Below are positions 10,461-20,159 of a stretch of DNA of 64,000 nucleotides, one piece after another. Source of the DNA: Conus ventricosus (lineage: Eukaryota; Mollusca; Gastropoda; Neogastropoda; Conidae); assembly GCA_018398815.1 (NCBI GenBank), contig CM031601.1:12916299-12980298 (forward strand), written 5' to 3'. The notes under the pieces were generated by a model. The model had not been told where the DNA came from and did no database searches. It saw nothing but the letters and a program-made list of their open reading frames with translations. Position 1 is the first letter of the stretch; each line of letters opens with the position of its first letter. A program made the translations under genes and the position numbers.

Positions 10461-13400
10461 TGTCACGGTCGCTAAGCCGGACGGCCTACCACCCTTTCCC
10501 ACACCTATTACACACTAGAGCAGACAATACAGCACAATAACACAGCTTTACAATCATGCGCACTTCTCTATTTCACACACACACTATGGCGCCACCACTC
10601 ACGTCCATCCACGCCCATACACCATTATCTCACTTCTTCCCTGACTCACACTACCCTGCTACGACCCTGAGACCCCTAACCTATGCTAAAGCACCAGTTG
10701 GCGGTATATCACTGCGACCTAGGGACGCAGAGATAGCCCGCACACGTGGTGACTAACTACTAGGACAAGGACAACACAAGGGACTCTATTCTCTAAACTA
10801 CTACCACCCACACCTCTCCAGGACCCACCCTTCTCTTTTGACCCGGGACCCCTACCGAACTGGTCGCTGCGTCCTAACGGAGGCAACGACAAGTACCCTA
10901 CACTGTGCTGGCCCACTACGTCCCAAAGGAGGCAGTAGCTAACACCCTTAAACCTACTCCCTAACGCTACACCCTTTTTACCACACCCATAGGACAACCC
11001 ATCCCGGCCCGGAGAGCTCCAGTCCTCGGCGCTGTACTCGGCCCCTCACAGGCTGACGCCTCCCTGGACGACTGCACTCCGGTGCTGACCGTGGCCTCCC
11101 ACAGTCCGACTCCCCGAAGACTCTGCACCCGGCGGCGACCGTGGCTCCTCATCTGACTCCTCCCCCGCGCTGGCACAACACCTCTGAAGGCCCCTCATCT
11201 GACTCCTCCCCCGCGCTGGCACAACACCTCTGAAGGCCCCGCCGGACACAACGGTTGAGGGAAGGCCTGGTGCAGTGCCCTCTCGACGAGTCCGGGGCTC
11301 GAAGGACGCCCCTCCTCTGAAGGCCCCGCCGGACACTGAGGGTGAGAGAAGGTCTGGTGCGGTGCCCTCTCGACGAGTCCGGGGCTCAAAGGACGCCCGA
11401 ACAAGGGAAGAGCAACGGGTGGCTGGAGAACTCCCAGAGAGCCCCGGTAGCAGGAGGAGAGCTGCCTCACAGACGGCAGACGGCCTGGATGGTCTCCCTC
11501 TCCGGGAAAAAAAAAAACAGCAGGCACGGGAAAACCGCCGCTCGCCTGCCGCACGCGGCAGTAGACTGCGGTGATCTGGCCCCAGCCTCAGGACGGAACA
11601 GGATACCTGCTGACACAACTGTAGGCCACTACTGTAATGTTGCTACTACCTGAGTCATCAAGGCCCATAGGCTACCTGGTAAAACTTTAACTCTCCATCT
11701 CCCTTGCCTACCTTTACAACAGCAGTAAAACAATATTCTCCCTGAGCCCCATCCACGCTATTACACATGAAATTATGGCTCACACATCTGAAATTATGAC
11801 ACACATAATTCTCGGAGAAAAAAAACCAATCAAAGCAATCCAACACGGACTCCATGGGTCCCCCTAGGAAATACTAAATAAACTAGGAAATGGGCAATCT
11901 CACAAGGAAATGTTTCCACACAGTAATCAGTAGTAATACACATCTTTCAAAAACAAACAAACAAAAAAGCAAAAAAACTTAACTCTTAGCGGTTCACAGT
12001 TCTAGCATGTTCATACGAGAGAATCGGCTCGCAGCCATAATCCTTCATATTCTTACCCCTCTTTGCACTGTCAATTATCATATATCAACACATGATTTGT
12101 TCGCCAAATTTCCATCCAGCACCCCACTCTGTCATCTCTTGTCAGATAACCCAGTGGTTAATCCTCGTTATGCCAACACAACCATACTTTATACAATATT
12201 ACATGCTGCACATCCTCCGGTTTTTATCCTGTCAACTGCTGAGCTACCCCTTAACTTTACCTTACCCTTCTTCGACTACTAAAAATTCATAACGGACCGT
12301 CTCCCTACAACCTAAAATATCTTTCTCCAACCCTATTATGTCACAAACATATACATCCTGCATGTGTGTCGACTGTCTTTTACTTAAATAAAAACAAAAC
12401 CAAAACCAAAACCACTTCTTAACCATATGAACTCACTGTCCTGTACCAAACGCATACATCACCAATACAGTCTGCACGCGCACGACACACGCGTCAAGAA
12501 CCATGACTCGTAACGAAAGTTAGAAGACACCAATATAAGTTGAATAGCCACGACCGTACTCCGGTATAAACCATTCGACTACCAATTAGCCTTGGCCCCA
12601 CTGCACAGTTAACCATTCCAATGCTGTGCAGGTCAACTCCGAAATCGTTACTCAATTTCAATGAACTACTACTATTCACAACTGAAATTGAGCACAATCC
12701 CTAACGATTCACGCAGACACATCTGCACCTGACTCATACTATGATCCTCAACAAAATGCAACCTCGTATTACTTCCTTACTGACCCCCTGAAATTAACAT
12801 GAACTAATCACAACCAATATCTACATCACCGTCCATCAACGGTTATTATATCTAACCCACACTGTCTAGCCAAACTGTCACATGACAATCGAACTCAGAA
12901 CCACTATGTACACTACTTACAGAATATACAAAAAAAGGTAACAACACAAACCGGCTGACAAGAGTTTCAATCACAGAACCAAGACGACATCATACTAGAC
13001 ACCCAGTATACGCAACAAACATAATACAACTAAACATAACATGACCACTACAGTACAACTCGCCATAATACAAGACAACATGACGAACAACACCACCATG
13101 AACCTAACAAATCACCAACCTGGACAGACAGACGTTCAACCACACCAGTTCTGCAACTGGCTGAAGTGGCTGCCAACAGAGACGACACAGAACCCGGCAC
13201 AGGCCAAGGGCACACCAGACCCGACGAGGACCTGGCACTGACTATGACTCGAAGTCACTCAGCTCGACTAACGGCGCTGCCGCCGCAACTACAAGGCGCG
13301 TCCACTCCGACGAACACCAGGGACCGAAGTGAAGCTACCCCAACGCATCCGACCTGGTCGGAATCAAGCGAACTCTACTCACAACACAAAACAGCGATTG

Positions 13401-13820
13401 GTCAGAGCAGCGTATCCCTCCGCAGAGCTGACACGCCGGACCAACGGACTAGTTGTTGCTCGTGCAACAACACGACAATTTACCACAACAACTCACAGAC
13501 TTAAACACCAACAACAGCCATATCCTGCCCCGCCTTCTCTGGTGTAGAACAAGGTAACACAAGGTAACAATCGGGAATGAAACCAACCTCCCGCTTCCAT
13601 CCCTTCAACAAGTGAAGACTGGAATTCAATAATATTGTGTATCTTATTTCCCCAACACCCTACCTAGCCTAATCTTCCACCTTAACATAACCCCAAATAC
13701 TACACACGCACGCTCGCACACACACATATACACATATGCACACGCGCACACGCTCTCTATTTCTGAATTACCATTACTCCAAACACATGAACGGCTGATT
13801 TAGTCCCGCCGATCGTGACA
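10461..13820 (-). repeat. 5' LTR of element A, about 3.36 kb
   Basis: The outer edges are TGTCACGGTCGC on the plus-strand left side and GATCGTGACA on the right, so the termini are inverted repeats starting TGTCACG. The left edge touches the primer site. The right edge is proved by the inverted copy at 34,613, where the uninterrupted sequence has CTACTAATG without the LTR. Inside, 11,144-11,236 holds two tandem copies of a 46-bp unit (CTGACTCCTCCCCCGCGCTG core) and 11,238-11,400 two copies of a roughly 85-bp GC-rich unit. Open frames there (for example 11,046-11,618 minus) follow from the GC-rich repeats and are not called as genes. Confidence 0.78.
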
Positions 13821-13849
13821 CTACTAATGATGGAATTTAGATTTCTCAC

Positions 13850-15520
13850 TACCTCCTTAATGCCTCAGACATTCAGGTTCCTGCAAAGTGGATGGCCTAG
13901 GCACCAAAATTCTCAAGCTTTCAGATCCAGTAATTACAGACCATTAATAAAGAATCTTAATCTGATCATTGACTAAAACTGTTCTTCTCATAGTTTCAAA
14001 ATGGCGAATGTTATACCTAACTACAAGGCAGGTGACAACTCTGGTCATGCCAGCTACAGACCAGTCTCAATCATTTCACTGCAAAACTAAACCTTTGGAA
14101 AAACACATAAACAATGACACACTACACCACTTCAATACATGTATATCAGTGCTTTATCCTGTGCAGTCCAGGTTCAGACAAACACATGGCCTTAATCAAC
14201 TTGGTTGATGACTGGCTATAAATAACATCAGCAACGCTCAATACTATGGTCCTGTTGTTTTGTTTTCAAATTGCATTCGATTTGATTGACCATCACTTCT
14301 GAAAAATATTTAAAATGTACGGCTCATCCACAAGTACTCTTAATCCTTTTCCACTGATGTTAAAAGAACAGGCAGTTTGTGTAATGGTAAACATGTCTGT
14401 CTCCATATTTAAGACCCTTCATTTTATGGCGTCCAACAAGGCTCTGTCTTGGGTCCCATACTATTCACAATTTACATTAAAGGTCTACATCTCTGTATCA
14501 AATAAACATACAAAATATGTGGATAATACTGCAACACATACACACATCATTCTGACGTTACTGTTCTTGTAAAAAGTTTACAAGAAAGAGCCAATAATCT
14601 TGTAACAGAGACTGAGCTCCATCACATGTCGCTTCACCTCAAAAGCCTAAACCTATGCTTATCACTAATCGGGTAAAAAAACAACATTTCACACACACTG
14701 TCACTCCACTGCATCTGGAAGATGAACCTGTTGAGCAGGTTACATATAAACTGCTAGGAATAACAGTTAAAAACAATACTAGATGGCACCCTCATATAAC
14801 AACTCTGTGCAAAAGAATGTTACTGAAGTCCATCACTTCCCCATTAATGTTTCCTCGGCCTTCACTCGTGAAGTTTTTTTCTCCCTAATCTCGCTCTCAG
14901 TAATAGACAGACCATGCGTTTACCGTATAGGACTCTAATAGCGTAACACGTGGAACCCATTGCTTTCCTACAAAAGCGTACACTCTAATGAGTCCTTAAA
15001 AAAAAAATGTCTTGGTCTCAGACTATATTAAAAGGCTCACATTCACCCTGTGCCAAAGACTAAAATACCACAAAAGGCTCATTTAGTGCACAAGATTATA
15101 TTGGAAAAAGCACCATCAATTGTAACAGACAAATTCTGGCTCAATTCCTCAAAGACCCAACCAAAAATCCATATCCCTAGTTCAAGAATTGACCCAGATA
15201 ACATGTTCAGGCTCCTCTCAATGGAGTCACTAAAACACCACCAGTGCATAGGAACCGTTGAACACCATATTTCAACCATCTTATGTGCTAATGCTACTGC
15301 ACAACAAATATTTATAAATCCACGATCTCCTACACCTGTCCTCCTTCGAATATAATAACCCTCACAACTATGAAAGTTTTATTCTTGAAATGCATATGAC
15401 ATTCATGGGGTTTAACATGCTTGAGTGCCTATTCTGGTTTAGTGCCTTTTTGGTGCGAGTCTCCCCCTCTATTTTCTGTCTTCTTGTCATTATGTTTTCA
15501 TTATTGCAGTTGTATGACTC

Positions 15521-15584
<64 letters not shown>

Positions 15585-15680
15585 GGTCTGACCAGCACAT
15601 TTGGCTATTGCGTAGGTCAGACATCTGCCAGATCGCAGCCACTTTGACCCTCGACCCTCTTTTTGATAAGTATTTGAAAT
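13850..15680 (+). pseudogene. LINE reverse transcriptase relic (left arm copy)
   Basis: Broken plus-strand frames carry conserved parts of a Jockey-like non-LTR reverse transcriptase. There is a YRPVSII segment (about 14,050) followed by LEKHINND, a QSRFRQTHGLNQL segment (about 14,170), and GVQQGSVLGPILFTIYI (about 14,425-14,480), the motif before the catalytic strands. Later parts to about 15,360 look like the thumb and C-terminal region. The YxDD/FADD box is not intact, and stops and frameshifts are numerous. A CT microsatellite (15,519-15,583) and untranslated sequence follow. This enzyme would copy element RNA at a nicked target, but this copy is dead. The clade is assigned by motif only. 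Confidence 0.66.
15519..15583. repeat. (CT)n microsatellite
   Basis: This is an uninterrupted CT run apart from one CC. The mirrored copy at 32,845-32,888 is shorter (about 44 bases), a length difference between the two arms. Confidence 0.95.
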
Positions 15681-15721
15681 AACTCTGCCAGATGACATGG
15701 ACAAACGAATTACAAGACTCG

Positions 15722-15879
15722 TGTAACGATGCGTTACTTAGATGTTTGACTTCTGAGTCGCTCTAAAAATATATATGACATATACCGGCATGTATTGCTC
15801 TTAATGTACGAGGTTGTCAACGAAATGGTTCGCACCTGGTCAGTTAGAGTTCTGTGTTGACGATTGGAAGATCGTTACA
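15722..15879 (+). repeat. 5' LTR of element D, left arm (158 bp)
   Basis: The LTR starts TGTAACGA and ends TCGTTACA, a perfect 8-bp terminal inverted repeat, and is followed at once by a primer site. A TATA-like AAAAATATATATGA lies at about 15,763-15,776. The identical-length copy in the other arm is 32,548-32,705. Confidence 0.84.
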
Positions 15880-15897
15880 TGGTGGCAGCTAGTGGAT
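15880..15897 (+). other. Primer binding site of element D, tRNA-Leu type
   Basis: TGGTGGCAGCTAGTGGAT directly follows the LTR. It resembles the complement of a tRNA-Leu(AAG) 3' end (TGGTGGCAGCGGTGGGAT), a primer often seen in this class of gypsy element. Confidence 0.62.
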
Positions 15898-15982
15898 CGG
15901 AAGCATGACCAAGACAAGACAAGTTCCAGATGAACAGTGAATAGTGGCAGGAGTGTTTCTTGTACTTCTTTGACAATTTTCA

Positions 15983-18000
15983 TTGATGATGGCTCCGCTC
16001 AAGGCACCAGACAGCTTCGATTTTTCACGTCCTCGGGCATGGCCTGAATGGAAACAACGTTTTTCTAAGATTCAGACAAGCATCTGTATCTGTATCTGTC
16101 AGTTTACGTTGCTGCATCCAGGAATCTGGCGTCGACGCAACGGATGGGGTGCGCAGCGAAAAGGCCTCAGTACTACCTGAGTGCACAACACTATTGTCCA
16201 GTGGTTCCACCCAATAACAGTTCATGGAAAAAAAGATTGTTTCTACTGCTCTGTGCTGCAGTTTGAAACTGTGTAGCACCTGTCGTTGTTTCGTGTGTAG
16301 TTCTCCACTGGGTTATTGACTACAAGTCTGCTCTTCTTGGCGGACAGCAGATGCGTCGGCCGGGTTGTTGAGGCACAAGGAACTGCTCAGGAAGGATTGC
16401 TGGCACCAGCCCCTCAACCACCTTGTAAAAGAAGGTCAGCCGCAGGCTCTCGCGTCGTTCCTGGGGGGTAGGAAGCTCATGTTTCCTCAGGAGGCCCGTT
16501 ACAAAGCCAGGTGCTCTAGATTTGTAGTCTCTGGCAATGAAGCGTACTGCCACTCGCTGTGTACGCTCCAGCTTGTCGATTTCCTGTTTCTGATACGGGT
16601 CCCAGATGATCGCTCCATACTCCAACAGGGGTCTGACTGAGGCGAGGAAAGCGTTGCGTTTGCAGGCTGTGGGGCAGTGTCTGAGGTTACGGCGTAGGAA
16701 GCCGAGGGTACAGTTGGCTTTCTTTGTGATGTAGTTGATGGGGGTTGACCACGAAAGATCTGCAGAGAAATGAAGACCCAAGTGGGGGTTGGTGGAGACT
16801 TTTGAGATTGTGTTTTCGAGAGAGTAGAAGAAGGAGGTTGCAGGGTTCCGCGCCAGGCTCATGACGTAGCATTTCGTGGCGTTGAAACGCATGCCCCATC
16901 GCTCTGCCCACTGTTCCAGACTCTTCAGGCCCTCTTGGAGGGGAAGGTGGACGCTGAAGTCGTTGATCTCCCTGTAGATGAGGCAGTCATCTGCGAAGAG
17001 ACGCACTTGGGATTTGACTGCCTCCGGGAGGTCGTTGATATGGCACAGGAACAAGAGTGGGCCTAACATGGTGCCCTGCGGGACCCCAGAAACCACTGTC
17101 GTAGAATTTGATTAGGTGCCCTCAACCACAACTTGCATGGAGCATTCCGTAAGGAAGCACTTCAGCCAGGAATGGATGGGGCCAGTGATGCCGTAGTTTT
17201 GGACATAGTTTGTATGAACTTTCAGAGCGCGCGAATTTCTCTGACAAAGAAGATGCTATTAGAGACAGACTAGTGCTGGGAGCTCTTGATGCTGAGTTTT
17301 TAGAATAACTACAGCTACAACCTGATCTGAAACTTCAAGAAGCTGTTCAGCAAGCACGCTAATTTGAACTGTCAAACTGAACTCAGTGAGCAAAGACAGT
17401 CTCAGTGTTGATGAAGTATCATACAGAGAAGCAGCTAGAAGCAGGGGCCAAAGCTACAGAGGATCTCCTGGTAATAGATAGTCATGGTAACCAAAGAGCT
17501 GCAATCTTCAGGCAACAAAAGTAGTGGATCACGTTCTGCCAGTGCAACTGTGGGAATTTCCCAATTGTTTAAAAACGTGGACGCTCCCACAATAAACATG
17601 AGTTTTTGTCCAGCAAGAGGAAAACGCTGTAGAGTTTGCTCAAAGATTAATCATTTTGCAGAATGCTGTCGCAGTAATACTGTCAGTTCAATTGAAGAAG
17701 GTATGAAGAATTCTTTTTAGGCTCTGTTGGAAGAGATGACTCTTCATGGCTAAACTTCTGTAAAATTTGAAAACAGAGATGTACTGTTCAAAATTGACAC
17801 CGGAGCAGACGAGTCAGTGATGTCAGTGCAAGTGTTCAGGAAATTCCAGCCTCAACCAGAAATTTCGTCCAGGAAAGCGTTCTCTGTAGTCCTGGCGGTC
17901 CCATCAACTGTGAAGGAATGTTGAAAAATGTAGCACGGGTTCACGATAAGCCATGCTGGTTGAAATTATGTTGTCCCAAATTCAAAACGGTCAAACCCTT
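15983..18000 (+). pseudogene. Element D gag to protease, left arm, interrupted by LINE and gap
   Basis: The gag start at 15,983 gives MMAPLKAPDSFDFSRPRAW, the typical proline-rich opening and W-x2-W region of K02A2.6-type gypsy gags. The frame is interrupted by a LINE (about 16,084-17,205) and resumes as ELSERANFSDKEDAIRDRL at about 17,215. A zinc knuckle CRVCSKINHFAECC (CX2CX4HX4C) lies near 17,630-17,672, and the protease active site KIDTGADESVMS near 17,800-17,836. Stops interrupt gag (near 17,305 and 17,360) and protease. The sequence then enters the N gap. Gag packages element RNA, and protease matures the polyprotein. This copy is non-functional. Confidence 0.78.
16084..17205 (-). mobile_element. 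5'-truncated LINE inserted in element D gag (left arm)
   Basis: A continuous 258-codon minus-strand frame (17,096-16,320) encodes the C-terminal half of a non-LTR reverse transcriptase. It has VVSGVPQGTMLGPLLFL, the catalytic LFADDCLIYREI (A-D-D), an LGLHFSADLSWS segment and the C-terminal LRRNLRHCPTACK and LEYGAIIWDPYQKQEI region. Upstream in the same frame, YGITGPIHSWLKCFL is visible to about 17,205, where the copy is truncated. At the 3' side (about 16,084-16,108) it ends in a short CAGATA-type repeat tail. The N-terminal palm and endonuclease are absent. It is probably Jockey/CR1-like, and the exact clade is not resolved. Confidence 0.82.
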
Positions 18001-19000
18001 NNNNNNNNNNNNNNNNNNNNNNNNNNNNNNNNNNNNNNNNNNNNNNNNNNNNNNNNNNNNNNNNNNNNNNNNNNNNNNNNNNNNNNNNNNNNNNNNNNNN
18101 NNNNNNNNNNNNNNNNNNNNNNNNNNNNNNNNNNNNNNNNNNNNNNNNNNNNNNNNNNNNNNNNNNNNNNNNNNNNNNNNNNNNNNNNNNNNNNNNNNNN
18201 NNNNNNNNNNNNNNNNNNNNNNNNNNNNNNNNNNNNNNNNNNNNNNNNNNNNNNNNNNNNNNNNNNNNNNNNNNNNNNNNNNNNNNNNNNNNNNNNNNNN
18301 NNNNNNNNNNNNNNNNNNNNNNNNNNNNNNNNNNNNNNNNNNNNNNNNNNNNNNNNNNNNNNNNNNNNNNNNNNNNNNNNNNNNNNNNNNNNNNNNNNNN
18401 NNNNNNNNNNNNNNNNNNNNNNNNNNNNNNNNNNNNNNNNNNNNNNNNNNNNNNNNNNNNNNNNNNNNNNNNNNNNNNNNNNNNNNNNNNNNNNNNNNNN
18501 NNNNNNNNNNNNNNNNNNNNNNNNNNNNNNNNNNNNNNNNNNNNNNNNNNNNNNNNNNNNNNNNNNNNNNNNNNNNNNNNNNNNNNNNNNNNNNNNNNNN
18601 NNNNNNNNNNNNNNNNNNNNNNNNNNNNNNNNNNNNNNNNNNNNNNNNNNNNNNNNNNNNNNNNNNNNNNNNNNNNNNNNNNNNNNNNNNNNNNNNNNNN
18701 NNNNNNNNNNNNNNNNNNNNNNNNNNNNNNNNNNNNNNNNNNNNNNNNNNNNNNNNNNNNNNNNNNNNNNNNNNNNNNNNNNNNNNNNNNNNNNNNNNNN
18801 NNNNNNNNNNNNNNNNNNNNNNNNNNNNNNNNNNNNNNNNNNNNNNNNNNNNNNNNNNNNNNNNNNNNNNNNNNNNNNNNNNNNNNNNNNNNNNNNNNNN
18901 NNNNNNNNNNNNNNNNNNNNNNNNNNNNNNNNNNNNNNNNNNNNNNNNNNNNNNNNNNNNNNNNNNNNNNNNNNNNNNNNNNNNNNNNNNNNNNNNNNNN
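18001..19000. other. Assembly gap (1,000 N)
   Basis: The run is exactly 1,000 N, the usual placeholder for a scaffold join of unknown length. Open frames that appear to cross it are artefacts. It separates the left arm of the inverted repeat from element C. Confidence 0.99.
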
Positions 19001-19064
19001 ATCCACTCCCCTTTACTCCCCCCTAGACCGATCCTTTTAGGGGAGACCTCCAGGGGCCTTTTCA
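19001..19064 (+). repeat. End of 5' LTR of element C
   Basis: The segment CTAGACCGATCC...CTCCAGGG is shared with 25,080-25,146, and the LTR ends just before the primer site. The sequence is error-prone (stretched G and T runs), so similarity to the right copy is imperfect. Confidence 0.66.
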
Positions 19065-19066
19065 AT

Positions 19067-19085
19067 TGGGGGGCTCGTCCGGGAT
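19067..19085 (+). other. Primer binding site of element C, tRNA-Pro
   Basis: The sequence matches TGGGGGCTCGTCCGGGAT, the complement of the tRNA-Pro 3' end, except for one extra G in the G run. The match is long enough to assign the primer tRNA with good confidence. Confidence 0.85.
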
Positions 19086-20159
19086 GTGAAGGGCTCTGCT
19101 TCTCCCTCGTTTCGGGGAGAGTACCTGTTTAGTTTTGTCTGTTTTGTTATGTTTTAGCCTTTGTCGGTTTGTTTTGTGGGGGGGTTGGGGTGGGGGACCA
19201 GTTAAGGGGGGGCTTTTTGGGCCTGGGGAACATCCGGCGACTCGGGTCGAGGGGAAACCAGGGAGTTACCGCTCCGGGCCCCTTCCCCGGGACCCACGCA
19301 GGGCGGCCGAAATCTTTTCCCTTCTTTGCCCCTCATCTTTCCCTTCCTGTTTTTTATTTAGCCAATTTTTGTTTTTTTTTTTTTCTACGGTTGTTTAACA
19401 GGGGACGGACGCTTTTTTTTTTTTTTTCCTCCTCCGGGTCCCTCGCTGGTTTTGTTTTTTTTTTTTTTCGCCACCCCACCGCACTTTGCTCCTGCTTAAC
19501 GCGGTGTTTGCCAGAGGGGGCAGCCGCATATTTTTTTTTTTTTTTTTTGGGGGGGCCCACCGCACTGTTGCTCGGCTTTAACGCGGTGCCAGAGTGGGGG
19601 CAGCCGGGAAATTGTCCCACACACCACACACACACATACACACATTACAAATTCCCCCAAAAAATTTTTTTTTTTTCCCCAGGGGAAATTTTTTTTCCCC
19701 CGTATTGGAAAAATGAGATATTGTTTGTCATGGCCTCCGGCCCTGGGGTTGGCCGCGTCCGAAGAAAAAGGGGATTTAAAAGTTACTGGCCCACTAATAC
19801 CAGTACTTTGCTACGGACTTAAACCCATTCCATGCTAGCAGGGACCATGAGTACTTTTTTTACCTCTTTGCTGGGGGCCCCGTCGAGACCCGACTGGGAC
19901 TCCGCCGGAAGCGCAGATTAAAACGAAGCAACTGTGGCTTTTGTTTAATCCAGAGACCGAAAAATTTTCCCCCTCCAGGGTTCCCCTCTAAGGGGGTGCC
20001 CCAGAAGACTTTTTCCCTTTTGGAAAGCGAGCCCAAGGGCGGGTCAACGGATCATCCTCCCGTGTCGGAGTGGTGAACCCCGCCAGGGTCACCCGTCCCC
20101 AGTTTCTGAGCCAGCGACGGGGGGATGAGGCCCAACGAAGGAAAGGTTGCTAGGGAAAC
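19086..20159 (+). other. Leader of element C, poor consensus
   Basis: Long T, G and A runs dominate, and two imperfect repeats of a segment ending in ACGCGGTG...GGGGCAGCCG occur near 19,480-19,610. I see no protein or RNA gene. Confidence 0.4.

Larger units (their letters stand above)
1..13820 (-). mobile_element. Element A: Ty3/gypsy-type LTR retrotransposon, left end cut by window
   Basis: The element reads on the minus strand: 5' LTR (10,461-13,820), primer binding site (10,441-10,458), leader (9,569-10,440), gag, protease and integrase N-terminus (9,568-7,300), then after the nested element B the remaining internal DNA (1,243-564), a polypurine tract and the start of the 3' LTR (563 to beyond base 1). 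The two LTR copies align over their last roughly 560 bases, and the left copy is full of homopolymer-type differences. Protease is followed directly by the integrase zinc-binding domain, so RT and RNase H are not in the usual gypsy position. Only about 680 bases lie between the integrase remnant and the polypurine tract, so RT is missing. Frameshifts make this copy defective. No protein of this element is intact. Confidence 0.82.
13821..18000. repeat. Left arm of large inverted repeat (partner 30,376-34,613)
   Basis: The whole segment is a near-identical reverse complement of 30,376-34,613, with scattered substitutions and short indels. It starts directly at the end of element A and ends at the N gap. 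Both arms contain the same LINE relic, the same 158-bp LTR and the same LINE inserted at the same point in gag. A haplotype duplicate placed in the wrong orientation is the likeliest cause. Confidence 0.85.

Noticed and set aside
11046..11618. 190-codon minus-strand frame in GC-rich DNA
   Set aside because: It lies within the element A LTR over tandem GC-rich repeats and has no recognisable domain.
17918..19132. 404-codon frame and three others crossing the N gap
   Set aside because: Nearly all codons are N; the frames exist only because the gap has no stops.
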